From Candidatus Uhrbacteria bacterium (GTDB lineage Bacteria; Patescibacteriota; Patescibacteriia; 2-12-FULL-60-25): DNA of 64,000 bases. The stretch is from the NCBI GenBank assembly GCA_020854265.1, contig JADZFU010000003.1, positions 122,031 to 186,030 on the forward strand, read 5' to 3'. The notes beneath the pieces were generated by a model. The model did no database searches. It was not told where the DNA came from and saw only the letters and a list, made by a program, of their open reading frames with translations. The position numbers and the translations under genes are program-made. Positions 1 to 7,485 of this stretch are shown piece after piece (positions within the stretch are counted from its first letter, which is position 1; every line of letters begins with the position of its first letter).

Positions 1-72
1 GCCATGGTAAGCCATTTGGACTATCCTTCCATCTCGGCTATCAGTCAGGACGCGGAAATCATCGTGAAATGA
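1..72 (+). CDS. C-terminal end of an upstream gene (partial)
   Basis: Frame 1 is open from the window edge and stops at the TGA at 70-72, giving about 23 residues that end in AEIIVK. The stop overlaps the ATG of the next gene in an ATGA arrangement, typical of translational coupling. The fragment is too short for a family assignment. The frame of the next gene is also open to the window edge, so it cannot be excluded that the MEMO gene starts further upstream and that this fragment is not coding. Confidence 0.4.
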   Translation, partial: AMVSHLDYPSISAISQDAEIIVK

Positions 73-947
73 AACATCTCTCAATCATTATTCTCATTGC
101 CATAAGCATCGCACTCGCGATGCTTATGGCATTCCGTCCCGCGGCCCAAGAGCCGGTCAGCCCTCCTTCCTACGAGCACTCCATAGACGCAGAACGGTTT
201 TTGGATCGTGCCAGATTCATGCGCGGTCTCGCGCAGGCGCCGCTCCAATGTCCGATTGAGAATCCGCGCGCTGCCGTGGTAAATCACCATGCGCTTATGT
301 CCGATCTTATGGCGCGCATAATCATGCCGCTCGGAGATTGTCTTGACCCGAAACCGTCCATCATTATTATTTCGCCCGATCATTTTGGAAAATCAGCTTC
401 CTCGGTTGCATTCCATCGGATTAACTATCATGTGGACGGTCACCAAATTCAAATTGATACCGATGCAGCAACGCGGCTCGAAACCGGCCTCCTCTTTGCG
501 AAAGAGCAGGCACCGATTTTCGAGAATGAACACGGAGTCGGGGCTTTGGTGCCATTTCTCGCCTCATCAATTCCGGACGCACGCATTCTTCCTCTCATCG
601 TAAAGCGAAGTATCACGGATCAGGAGCTGTCGCTTTTCACCGAGTATCTCGCGCATGAGATTTCGCGAGGGACATTCATCCTCGTTTCATCCGACATGTC
701 CCACTATCTCGGTGAAGTGCAGGCAAAACAAAACGACCGGCAAACAATTGACGCGTTTACAACATCAAACGCCGAATTTTTTGCTCGTGCCGATGACGAT
801 TATACGGATAACGGCCGCGCATTGGCTGCCGTGATCCGTGCGCTTGGTCCGACATCCTTCACGTTCGTTGATCGGAATAAAATTTCAAGCGAAATCGACG
901 GAGCGAATACGTTTACGACCACCTATATTACCGGTTTTTGGGAGTAG
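69..947 (+). CDS. MEMO-family protein (AmmeMemoRadiSam system protein B)
   Basis: A 292-residue protein with an N-terminal hydrophobic segment (residues 4-22) that should anchor or export it. The MEMO signature follows: NHHALM near residue 72, SPDHFG near 102, EHG near 154 and SSDMSHY near 208. These match the conserved His/Asp positions of the LigB-like metal-binding fold. In many bacteria and archaea this family sits with AMMECR1 and a radical SAM protein; neither partner is visible here, though the gene directly upstream is cut off. The cellular role is not established. The start overlaps the upstream stop (ATGA), and the frame is open upstream, so the start is not fully certain. The 3' end overlaps the convergent gene by 25 nt. 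Confidence 0.8.
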   Translation: MKHLSIIILIAISIALAMLMAFRPAAQEPVSPPSYEHSIDAERFLDRARFMRGLAQAPLQCPIENPRAAVVNHHALMSDLMARIIMPLGDCLDPKPSIIIISPDHFGKSASSVAFHRINYHVDGHQIQIDTDAATRLETGLLFAKEQAPIFENEHGVGALVPFLASSIPDARILPLIVKRSITDQELSLFTEYLAHEISRGTFILVSSDMSHYLGEVQAKQNDRQTIDAFTTSNAEFFARADDDYTDNGRALAAVIRALGPTSFTFVDRNKISSEIDGANTFTTTYITGFWE

Positions 948-1360
948 AGGCGTTTCACGACATCAAGCGGGTCTTCTTTCATGAAGTTCCCATGGGCTTG
1001 CATCAGGATTTTCGACTGTACTGCTTCCGAGCTGTGGTCGATGATGGCATGGGCAATATCCGCTGGCATGGCCAAATGGATAAATTCCGCGGCATCTTCA
1101 TTCACAAAATCCTCGATGCGGTCGACCAAGGCATGAATATAATGATGCTCGTTGTGGTCATTCGAAATTTCTTGTCCGAGGGCGCGGCCCTCTTTATCCG
1201 AATACTCGTCCTTGGGCGCCTCGACCACCTCCATATCTTCCATGTTGTCGTTATGTGCCAGCCAAAACTGGGCATGGCTATGGTCGGCAATGATAATCAA
1301 AGCAGGATGGGGGAAGTGGGCCTGTAATTCTTGGGGGATTTGCATAATAGCCGACATCAT
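923..1360 (-). CDS. Host-attachment-protein-like / eRF1-fold protein
   Basis: A 145-residue acidic protein. An N-terminal beta-alpha pattern (ALIIIADHSHAQFW) is followed by a His/Asp-rich middle and a C-terminal part of the type FIHLAMPADIAHAI then KEDPLDVVKRL. This layout resembles the host attachment protein / bacterial eRF1-like family, whose members are suspected ribosome-associated stress proteins. The assignment is by pattern only. The start codon lies only 8 nt after the intrinsic terminator of the upstream gene and has no clear Shine-Dalgarno sequence. A second Met five codons in is an alternative start. Confidence 0.5.
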   Translation of the reverse strand: MMSAIMQIPQELQAHFPHPALIIIADHSHAQFWLAHNDNMEDMEVVEAPKDEYSDKEGRALGQEISNDHNEHHYIHALVDRIEDFVNEDAAEFIHLAMPADIAHAIIDHSSEAVQSKILMQAHGNFMKEDPLDVVKRLYSQKPVI

Positions 1361-1394
1361 AACGAAAACCCCCTCCTGGGTACAGGAGGGGGTA
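1361..1394 (-). terminator. Intrinsic terminator of the 1401-2354 gene
   Basis: A 10-bp perfect stem (1368-1377 with 1384-1393, ACCCCCTCCT type) is followed on the minus strand by TTTTCG. It lies between two co-directional genes and leaves almost no room for a promoter of the downstream gene. Confidence 0.85.
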
Positions 1395-1400
1395 ACAGGG

Positions 1401-2354
1401 TCAGGTCGTCTTCCAGTAGCGTCCGAAGTTCTCGTTGATACGCAGGACTTCGCTCCGCATCGGATCGATGCCCAGCTCGACCGCGAGCTCGAGGTGGCTT
1501 CGGAGCTCCTTGATCGCCAGACGGATAGTGGTCACGGACTTCTCCAATCCGTTGGTTTGGAGCTTGGTGTTCGGATCTTCGATCTGCGCGCGCAGATCGA
1601 TGATCTTGGATTCGGTTGCGAGCGCTTCGCGGAAACTCGAGTCGCGTAGCTGCTCGCGTATTGCAAAGAGCCAGTGTTCGCGCGGCACCGTGAGGCCGAG
1701 CGTCATGCGTGCTATGTCGCGCCGCACCAGATCGCGGTCGAGCTGGTAGCGGATCAGGTTCTTCATGAGCCAGTCGGTTACGGCTCCGTCTCCGGCAATG
1801 ATCGCCGGACAAGTGGTCTCGCTCTGCTTGCCGTACTTGGCCAGCATGAAGTTCCACTTCTGGTGTTCGTCCGAGAAGAACGCGTTTCCCGCATGGAGCG
1901 TCAGACGCGTCCGCTGGCAGGGTCCGCGCACATACTCCTTGCACGGGATAGCCCAAGTACCGGCCTCCATGTCGACGACGAGCGTATCGCTGGCGAGAAG
2001 TCCGAATGTGAGCATCTCGGGCAGCGGTTCGGGCCGGTAGGGCGGTCCGAAACAGCCCGAATCTTCATGATCGAACGGATCGAAGGTATTGCGTCTGCCG
2101 TACTCGGCGATCAGGAACATCTGGCCGGTATTGCCGGAGAGCGAAGACTCAAGATCCAGAAAGATCTTGGCAATCGTTCCCTGGAGATCGTCGCCGTGGC
2201 AGGCCAGGGCGAAATCGCGCAGGCGGTCGCCCGTGCTCTCGCCAGCTTTGATCTTCTCTCGAATTGCTTCGAGCTTGTTGCGCCGGACAGCGCTGTCCTC
2301 CTCGGCGGAAACGGTCTCGTTCTTCAGTGACTCGAGCTCTTGCAGGACGGTCAT
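1401..2354 (-). CDS. Hypothetical protein, accessory class
   Basis: A 317-residue protein of unknown family. The ATG at 2354 is chosen because GGAGGG lies 5 nt upstream; a longer frame to 2492 would run through the preceding terminator. Residues 1-40 and the last 80 residues are charged and helical, with coiled-coil character. The centre is a globular region with several aromatics and cysteines (PCKEYVRGPCQRTRL). No catalytic motif was recognised. It has its own terminator, a strong Shine-Dalgarno sequence and GC-ending codons, like the other accessory genes of this window. Function unknown. Confidence 0.75.
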   Translation of the reverse strand: MTVLQELESLKNETVSAEEDSAVRRNKLEAIREKIKAGESTGDRLRDFALACHGDDLQGTIAKIFLDLESSLSGNTGQMFLIAEYGRRNTFDPFDHEDSGCFGPPYRPEPLPEMLTFGLLASDTLVVDMEAGTWAIPCKEYVRGPCQRTRLTLHAGNAFFSDEHQKWNFMLAKYGKQSETTCPAIIAGDGAVTDWLMKNLIRYQLDRDLVRRDIARMTLGLTVPREHWLFAIREQLRDSSFREALATESKIIDLRAQIEDPNTKLQTNGLEKSVTTIRLAIKELRSHLELAVELGIDPMRSEVLRINENFGRYWKTT

Positions 2355-2390
2355 ATACCCTCCGGTGAATGTACTGTCTCCGACCCTAAC

Positions 2391-2420
2391 GAAAACCCCC
2401 TCCCGAGTAAAGGAGGGGGC
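2391..2420 (-). terminator. Intrinsic terminator of the phosphoribosyltransferase gene
   Basis: CCCCCTC at 2396-2402 pairs with GAGGGGG at 2413-2419 and is followed on the minus strand by GTTTTCG. It stands only 37 nt before the start of the next co-directional gene, so read-through may drive that gene. Confidence 0.85.
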
Positions 2421-2424
2421 GGGC

Positions 2425-3021
2425 TCAGGTTTTCTCCAGAGGAATACGCTGCTTACACAGCGGACAGTCCTTCGTCTTCCATGTTTCCTCACGTTTTTCT
2501 ACCAGGCACCGCAATGGGTACCCGAGAAGCTCGGACGTCAGCTCGCCTCGGTGGCAAATGACTCCGCAGCCGACGACATGTCCTCCGGCCTTCTTCACGG
2601 CTTCGGCCAGCGCCAAGATAGTCTTGCCGCTGTGCATGAAGTCGTTCACGAGCAGAACGCGCTTCTCCTTGAGTTGCGGCAAAAACGGCGCTCGGAAGCT
2701 GAACGTGATCTCGCGGCGTGTACCGCGGTCGGCATAGATAGGCCGAACCGAGATCTTCTGGTCCTGCCAGATGTACAGCGCCTTGGCCGTCAGCTTTGCC
2801 AGGACATCCGCATTTGGCGCCGGTGCGACGACCACGTCGATTTTGTCATCGCGAAACTTGTACGCGAGATCGATGCTAAGCAAGTCGATCGCTTCGGGAT
2901 CCGAGAACAAAAGTTCCGGAACAACGAGAGACGAGGTGTGCATGCCGCGCGAGTAGGGGAGGTGCCCGACCCGCATGGCGGTCCGCATCAGGACGGCTTC
3001 GGGCTGTTCGCTTTTGGGCAT
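2425..3021 (-). CDS. Phosphoribosyltransferase (PyrE-like fold)
   Basis: A 198-residue type I phosphoribosyltransferase. The PRPP-binding signature VLLVNDFMHSGKT lies at about residues 121-133. Before it come VVVAPAPNADVLAKL, corresponding to the usual substrate or pyrophosphate loop, and a flexible Arg-rich loop (DRGTRREITF). The C terminus carries CPLC, as in many orotate PRTase-like proteins of uncertain substrate. The ATG at 3021 is preferred because ACGGAG lies upstream; the ATG at 3057 has no Shine-Dalgarno sequence. No other pyrimidine genes are nearby, so orotate may not be the substrate. It stands alone, divergent from tRNA-Arg, with its own terminator. Confidence 0.75.
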   Translation of the reverse strand: MPKSEQPEAVLMRTAMRVGHLPYSRGMHTSSLVVPELLFSDPEAIDLLSIDLAYKFRDDKIDVVVAPAPNADVLAKLTAKALYIWQDQKISVRPIYADRGTRREITFSFRAPFLPQLKEKRVLLVNDFMHSGKTILALAEAVKKAGGHVVGCGVICHRGELTSELLGYPLRCLVEKREETWKTKDCPLCKQRIPLEKT

Positions 3022-3105
3022 GGATACTCCGTTGAATGTGCCGCGCGAGTGTTGCATGAATTGTTATTTTGCTCAACCCCTGCTAGATTCTTGGCACGTC
3101 TGTCT

Positions 3106-3180
3106 GTCCCTGTAGTTCAACGGATAGAATGCGTGGCTTCGAACCACGTGATGGGGGTTCGATTCCCTCCGGGGACACCA
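3106..3180 (+). tRNA. tRNA-Arg (anticodon TCG)
   Basis: A full cloverleaf: GTCCCTG pairs with CGGGGAC, the anticodon stem is CGTGG/CCACG with loop CTTCGAA, and the T loop is TTCGATT. The 3' CCA is encoded. An intrinsic terminator follows. Confidence 0.96.
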
Positions 3181-3182
3181 TA

Positions 3183-3211
3183 CAAAACCCGCCAATCGGC
3201 GGGTTTTTGTT
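3183..3211 (+). terminator. Terminator after tRNA-Arg
   Basis: AAACCCGCC and GGCGGGTTT form a stem with loop AATC, followed by a T-rich run. Confidence 0.9.
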
Positions 3212-3368
3212 ATGCGGTATTTGACGAGCCGCGCACCGTTTCTTACCTTGTAGCTATATGCTGCGTAATAAGCGCATCAGCACTTGGTCGAGTTTTCAAT
3301 AAAAAACGGACATTTTTTCGTCCGATGTATTCCCGTACAATCAAACATCCTCATCCATGGAGGAAAAC
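3212..3368 (+). promoter_or_regulatory. Upstream region of the folate operon
   Basis: About 150 nt without a gene. A possible -10 (TACAAT, 3336-3341) lies 18 nt before the GGAGGA ribosome-binding site, but its -35 is only a T-run. A TTGACG at 3221 has a poor -10. A small CGGAC/GTCCG hairpin lies at about 3307-3324. The promoter is therefore a weak call. Confidence 0.35.
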
Positions 3369-3920
3369 ATGTGGAAACCTGTTTTTCAGGATATCTCGAT
3401 TCGGTTGAGATCCGGCGCTGGAGAAGTATGCATTGATCGCGATTGTCTGCCGCCGGATGAGCTCAAAACGCTTCTACACATGCTCGAGCGAGTCCATTGC
3501 TCGACCATAGTCATCAGCAAACATAAAAACAGGATCATCATCAAAAAGAGGTGGTATATGCAGTCCGTAGAAACCCGAATCCAGATCGAGGGTCTCGAGC
3601 TCTTTTGCCTGATCGGTGTCCCCAAGATCGAACGCAGCCAGCGTCAGTCCATTCTTGCGGATATCGACTGCACTCTGGCCAACCCCGTCATTCAATCTGA
3701 CCGGATGCAGGCGACGCTCAACTACTCCACCTTGGCAAAGACGGTTCATGCCTTGGTCGAGGCCGAGCGCTTCGTTCTGCTCGAGACGCTCGCCGAAGCA
3801 ATTGCCAAGCTCGCCATGGCTGATCTGCGCGTCGCAGGCGTGAGCGTGCAGCTTCGCAAGCGACGCAAATTGCCCTCCTGTGACTCTGTAGGCGTGACCC
3901 GTGTATTTCGGAGAGTCTGA
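3369..3920 (+). CDS. folB: Dihydroneopterin aldolase with N-terminal extension
   Basis: Residues 64-183 form a standard-length FolB domain of about 120 residues, starting MQSVETRIQIEGLELFCLIG. FolB converts dihydroneopterin to hydroxymethyldihydropterin in folate synthesis. Residues 1-63 are an extra, unrecognised N-terminal segment in the same frame. ATG 3369 has GGAGGA upstream; an internal ATG at 3558 has AGAGGTGG upstream and would give the ordinary FolB alone. Either one fused protein or two products from alternative starts is possible. It is followed by folK with the stop and start sharing one base (TGATG). Confidence 0.85.
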   Translation: MWKPVFQDISIRLRSGAGEVCIDRDCLPPDELKTLLHMLERVHCSTIVISKHKNRIIIKKRWYMQSVETRIQIEGLELFCLIGVPKIERSQRQSILADIDCTLANPVIQSDRMQATLNYSTLAKTVHALVEAERFVLLETLAEAIAKLAMADLRVAGVSVQLRKRRKLPSCDSVGVTRVFRRV

Positions 3921-4366
3921 TGCGCGTCTTTATCGGACTCGGTACGAATCTAGGGAATCGTGAAGCCAATCTGCGATTGGGCATCGCCAAGCTCTCTCGC
4001 ATAATGACAGGAGTTCGTATCTCGAGCATTCGAGAAACGGAAGCGGTCGGACCATCACAGCCAGCCTATCTAAATGGAGCGCTGGAAGGGGATACGGATT
4101 TTTCTCCCTCGTGCCTCCTGCATGTGCTGAAGACAATCGAATACGATCTAGGCCGGCGCCAGGCTCCTCGGTGGACCGCGCGCCCACTCGATCTCGATAT
4201 TCTTTTCTACGGAAGCAAGATCATTCAAACTCCTGATCTGTGTATCCCGCATCCGGAAATGCACCATCGGCGCTTCGTACTCGAGCCGCTGGACGAGCTC
4301 GACGGGAATCTCGTACATCCATTACTACGTAAAACCATCAAAGATCTATTGGGGGAGCTCAAATGA
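3920..4366 (+). CDS. folK: 2-amino-4-hydroxy-6-hydroxymethyldihydropteridine pyrophosphokinase
   Basis: A 148-residue HPPK that pyrophosphorylates the FolB product with ATP. It begins MRVFIGLGTNLGNRE as usual and has the family signature PRWTARPLDLDILFYG near residues 86-101, with the metal-binding DLD. The length is normal. It sits between folB (1-nt overlap) and a 2OG oxygenase (4-nt ATGA overlap), so the three genes should be translationally coupled. folP and folA are not in this window. Confidence 0.93.
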   Translation: MRVFIGLGTNLGNREANLRLGIAKLSRIMTGVRISSIRETEAVGPSQPAYLNGALEGDTDFSPSCLLHVLKTIEYDLGRRQAPRWTARPLDLDILFYGSKIIQTPDLCIPHPEMHHRRFVLEPLDELDGNLVHPLLRKTIKDLLGELK

Positions 4367-5112
4367 TCGATGCAGACTGTTTGCAGACGCATGGCTATGT
4401 ACGCATCGACGCTGCTATCGAGTCTCAACTCATACAAAGCGTGCTCGCTTCGGCGCAGAAAGCCTTCGATCTCTCACCGGACATAAAAGCAAAATACCTG
4501 CGCTCAAACGGAGGATATGGCTATACGCCGCCTGGTATCGAACGAGTAGTCGGCAACGTTCCGGACCCGAACCGCGAGTTCTGGGATATCGGACAGGGAT
4601 CGCCCAATCTCTTTCCTGACGAAGTGGGGGAGTTCGGCAATTCGGCGATAAAACTGCATGCACAGCTCATGGAGCTGGCGTACGACGCGCTTCGAGGACT
4701 CGATCGCTCGTGGGGGACGACAATCGCACCGCTCGTCCTCGACTCGCGCATGCCCATGCGGGTAAGCAAGTACCGCGAAGCACCCGAAGGAGAAATTCTG
4801 TTTCCGCGTCACCGTGACTTCAGTCTTATCACGCTCTTTGCGGGATCCGACAATCAGGGCGTGGAGTTTGAGTGCCAAGGGCGCTGGTTTCGTCCGGATC
4901 AGCCTTCTGGATCCGTACTCGTTGGAGCCGGGACCTTGCTAAAGCAGTATAGACCGCAGCTGAAGCCGCTCCCGCATCGCATCGTAGCCGTTCCCGGAAA
5001 CCGCACTTCGATCGTGCTGTTTACCGAGCCGCGGCCAGAAGTCCGTCTTCCGAACGGGCAGTCCACCTCCGACTATATTTCCGCGCTCATGGCACGTGTG
5101 CGCCAAGAATAA
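4363..5112 (+). CDS. 2-oxoglutarate/Fe(II)-dependent oxygenase (IPNS-like)
   Basis: A 249-residue protein of the isopenicillin N synthase-like 2OG oxygenase family. The iron ligands are visible: HRD (H-x-D) near residues 149-151 and a distal His in PHR near 205. The RTS motif near 214 supplies the 2-oxoglutarate-binding Arg. The N-terminal half contains GYGYTPPGIER and FWDIG as in the family. It overlaps folK by 4 nt and ends the folate operon just before a terminator. Its substrate is unknown; the operon context suggests a pterin or folate-linked small molecule, which is inference only. Confidence 0.82.
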   Translation: MIDADCLQTHGYVRIDAAIESQLIQSVLASAQKAFDLSPDIKAKYLRSNGGYGYTPPGIERVVGNVPDPNREFWDIGQGSPNLFPDEVGEFGNSAIKLHAQLMELAYDALRGLDRSWGTTIAPLVLDSRMPMRVSKYREAPEGEILFPRHRDFSLITLFAGSDNQGVEFECQGRWFRPDQPSGSVLVGAGTLLKQYRPQLKPLPHRIVAVPGNRTSIVLFTEPRPEVRLPNGQSTSDYISALMARVRQE

Positions 5113-5115
5113 AAA

Positions 5116-5147
5116 AACACCCCGGTCCGTTCTGGACCGGGGTGCGC
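5116..5147. terminator. Bidirectional terminator between the folate operon and rnc
   Basis: CACCCCGGTCC (5118-5128) pairs with GGACCGGGGTG (5134-5144). It is flanked by an A-run on the left and a T-rich stretch on the right, so it can serve both convergent units. Confidence 0.9.
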
Positions 5148-5882
5148 TTATTTTATCTCCTTCACTTCTTTTGTTTTTCTTGTACGCCATTCTTTGGCAT
5201 CGAGCCCGGCTTCGGCTGCTGCAACCTGGGCTTCTTGCTTGCTGGTACCTTTACCGACAGCGACCAAATCTTTTCCGAGATATACGCCAATCGTGAATTC
5301 TTTGGCATGATCCGGCCCGACCTCCTCCAATACTTTATACGTGGGTGTTGTGCCAAGCAGCTCCTGCGCGGTTTCTTGGAACTTACTCTTTGGATCAACG
5401 TACAGTTCCAAATCGAGAATCTTCTGCAAATGCGACAGGATATGCTTATTTACAAATGTTTCGGCAGCTGGCATGCCTCCATCCATGTAGATGGCCCCGA
5501 TAATAGCTTCAATGGCATTTGCGAGGATATAGGTTCGGGCTTTCGAGTCTTTATCGCGCAGCTCTCCTTTGGACATGAGCAAGAACTCTTCAAATTGCAG
5601 ATCGCGAGCAATTCCTGCGAGCGTGATCGCATTCACCAGAGCAGCACGCCAATTTGTGAGATCTCCTTCATCATTGGCGTAGTTGCGGAACAAGTATTCG
5701 GTTACGACCAATTCAAGAACCGCATCTCCAAGAAATTCGAGACGTTCATTGTGCGGATATGGGTGGTCGGCATTCTCGTTCAGGAACGATCGGTGCGTGA
5801 GAGCCTGCAGGAGGAACGAGCGGTCACGGAAAGCGTGTCCCAATCGATCTTCCAGCGGGCGGTAATCAGTGCTGGTTGTCAT
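5148..5882 (-). CDS. rnc: Ribonuclease III
   Basis: A 244-residue double-strand-specific endoribonuclease for rRNA and mRNA processing. The catalytic signature ERLEFLGDA lies near residues 46-54, with further acidic residues around NAIEAIIGAIYMDGG. The double-stranded RNA-binding domain spans about residues 155-225 and is followed by a Lys-rich tail. It is the last gene of rpmF-nusB-rnc on the minus strand, 6 nt after nusB. Confidence 0.96.
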   Translation of the reverse strand: MTTSTDYRPLEDRLGHAFRDRSFLLQALTHRSFLNENADHPYPHNERLEFLGDAVLELVVTEYLFRNYANDEGDLTNWRAALVNAITLAGIARDLQFEEFLLMSKGELRDKDSKARTYILANAIEAIIGAIYMDGGMPAAETFVNKHILSHLQKILDLELYVDPKSKFQETAQELLGTTPTYKVLEEVGPDHAKEFTIGVYLGKDLVAVGKGTSKQEAQVAAAEAGLDAKEWRTRKTKEVKEIK

Positions 5883-5888
5883 ATGAGG

Positions 5889-6359
5889 TTATTCGGTTTT
5901 CTCTTCTTTTTTGGGTTTTGGTTTGTCCGATTCCTTGCTCACGCCTTGGGCGAGCTGGTCGCGGTAAATCGCACCGAGGACGCCATTTACAAATTTTCCG
6001 CTGGATTCGCCGCCAAAGGTTTTTGCGAGCTCGATCGCTTCGTTAATTGCGACTTTGCTGGGAATATCGAAGTTGAACAAGAGCTCGTATGTTCCGATGC
6101 GCAGGACATTACGGTCAACCGTGGTGATTTTCGGGAGCGGCCATTCCGGAGCGAACTTGGTGATAGTCTCGTCGATTTGTTTCTGATTTTTCACGACTCC
6201 TTGGACTATGGATTTTGCAAAATCATTTTCGTCAAAGTTGGGAGCGAACTCGGTCAAGTTCCGCTCGACCACATCGGAGGCGTTTTTTTCGCCGTCATAA
6301 AAATCCCACTCATACAGGGATTGCATGGCGAGGGCGCGTGCGAGATGACGGTTAGACAT
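5889..6359 (-). CDS. nusB: Transcription antitermination factor NusB
   Basis: A 156-residue NusB that binds boxA RNA with S10 in rRNA antitermination. Family features are [17 protein letters not shown] at the N terminus, [15 protein letters not shown] in the middle, and [20 protein letters not shown] near the end. The last 20 residues are a charged Lys/Glu tail. It lies between rpmF and rnc in one minus-strand operon. Confidence 0.95.
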   Translation of the reverse strand: MSNRHLARALAMQSLYEWDFYDGEKNASDVVERNLTEFAPNFDENDFAKSIVQGVVKNQKQIDETITKFAPEWPLPKITTVDRNVLRIGTYELLFNFDIPSKVAINEAIELAKTFGGESSGKFVNGVLGAIYRDQLAQGVSKESDKPKPKKEEKTE

Positions 6360-6402
6360 AGGAGCAAAGGTGCGAACGGACCGAGGAACGATTCAGGCGA
6401 GA

Positions 6403-6690
6403 CTAGGCTTTTTTGGCTTTTGTCTTGGCCTTCGGCGCTTCCTCCGAGCCGTGGTCATGTTCGTGTTCGTGATTGTGCGGTTTGGTCTTTTCAAGCATTT
6501 TTGCAAGCTTGCGTTCACGGCCTTTTACATGGATTGCAATTCCATTGTATTCAGTGGCACCTGGAGCAGCTTTGTGCATGAAATGCGTACGTCCGGCCTT
6601 ATCGGTGGCGATAGCAGGCTTGGTTAACGCAAAATGTGAGGCGCGGCGGCGCTTGTGTGAGCTAGTACGGCGATGGCCGGGAAGTCCCAT
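6403..6690 (-). CDS. rpmF: 50S ribosomal protein bL32, cysteine-free
   Basis: A 95-residue protein. The N terminus MGLPGHRRTSSHKRRRASHF is the recognisable bL32 RNA-binding tail. The zinc-ribbon cysteines of classical bL32 are absent; instead a His-rich stretch (HNHEHEHDH) precedes an Ala/Lys tail, making the protein longer than the usual 55-60 residues. It is first in the rpmF-nusB-rnc unit, downstream of a good promoter. There is no clear Shine-Dalgarno sequence. Confidence 0.85.
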   Translation of the reverse strand: MGLPGHRRTSSHKRRRASHFALTKPAIATDKAGRTHFMHKAAPGATEYNGIAIHVKGRERKLAKMLEKTKPHNHEHEHDHGSEEAPKAKTKAKKA

Positions 6691-6719
6691 ATCAGTATCA
6701 AGAATTTAATTACCCTACC

Positions 6720-6748
6720 ATTGTATCGGAAAGCGGTATTTTTGGCAA
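6720..6748 (-). promoter_or_regulatory. Promoter of rpmF-nusB-rnc
   Basis: On the minus strand TTGCCA (6743-6748) is spaced 17 nt from TACAAT (6720-6725), giving a leader of about 25 nt before the rpmF ATG. Confidence 0.7.
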
Positions 6749-6778
6749 GTTCTTGAAGAAAAAGTGTGTTCAATGCCC

Positions 6779-6807
6779 TTGCGCGGTATCAGGATTATGT
6801 CTATTAT
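6779..6807 (+). promoter_or_regulatory. Promoter of ndk
   Basis: TTGCGC (6779-6784), a 17-nt spacer and TATTAT (6802-6807). The expected start site is only about 6 nt before the ndk ATG at 6820, so the transcript is nearly leaderless. Confidence 0.65.
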
Positions 6808-6819
6808 TGCGCCAACTCT

Positions 6820-7401
6820 ATGGAACAATCCCTTGTCCTCATCAAGCCGGACGGCGTACAGCGCGGCTTTATCGGTAAAATCATTGCCCGTTTCGAAGAA
6901 GCCGGCCTCAAATTGGTTGCACTTAAAATGGTTCATGCTTCGCAAGAAGATGTCGACAAGCATTACGCACTCACCGAAGAATGGATGATGGGCGTCTACA
7001 CAAAAGCCAAAGCCAAGACGGAAGCCAATGGGGAAGCGTTCCCGTATCCTGATCACAAAGCGTACGGCGGCGAAATCAAACGCGGACTGGTCGAGTTCCT
7101 GAAATCTTCTCCGATCGTCGCCATGGTCGTTGAAGGCGAAATGGCGGTTTCAGCCATTCGCAAGCTCGTCGGTGCAACCGAGCCAGCCTCAGCCGCACCC
7201 GGCACTATTCGCGGGGATTTCTCCCATGACACCTACGGTCAATCCAATGCTCAGAAGCGTCCGATCCGTAATTTGATCCATGCCTCCGGTACGGTCGAAG
7301 AAGCAAAAAATGAAATCGGCATCTGGTTCACGGACACCGAGCTCCACAAATACGAGCACGTCAACGATCGTGTCCAATACGATCCAAAGTGGTTCGTCTA
7401 A
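6820..7401 (+). CDS. ndk: Nucleoside diphosphate kinase
   Basis: A 193-residue NDK that transfers phosphate between nucleoside di- and triphosphates. The start MEQSLVLIKPDGVQRG is the classic N terminus, so the longer frame from 6766 is rejected. The active-site His is in NLIHASG, a variant of the usual NxxHGSD. GTIRGDF and NEIGIWF are also conserved. It is longer than the usual 140-150 residues because of an insertion around residues 60-85, as in the long NDK group. Confidence 0.93.
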   Translation: MEQSLVLIKPDGVQRGFIGKIIARFEEAGLKLVALKMVHASQEDVDKHYALTEEWMMGVYTKAKAKTEANGEAFPYPDHKAYGGEIKRGLVEFLKSSPIVAMVVEGEMAVSAIRKLVGATEPASAAPGTIRGDFSHDTYGQSNAQKRPIRNLIHASGTVEEAKNEIGIWFTDTELHKYEHVNDRVQYDPKWFV

Positions 7402-7409
7402 ACGGCAAA

Positions 7410-7435
7410 TGAAAAGAGGCGCAAGCCTCTTTTCA
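7410..7435 (+). terminator. Terminator after ndk
   Basis: AAAAGAGGC and GCCTCTTTT form a 9-bp stem with a GCAA loop (7412-7433). Confidence 0.85.
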
Positions 7436-7485
7436 AGACCTGATTTTTCTGCCAAGGTCAAAATCCGCTCTTTCCAGAGGCAAGA

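Noticed and set aside
3106..3180. tRNA-Arg or other tRNAs as integration sites
   Set aside because: No direct repeats of tRNA 3' ends and no integrase were found near any of the tRNA genes.
2089..6581. Long plus-strand frames opposite the PRTase, rnc and nusB genes
   Set aside because: They run across a tRNA, a terminator or well-recognised genes on the other strand and show no protein family features.
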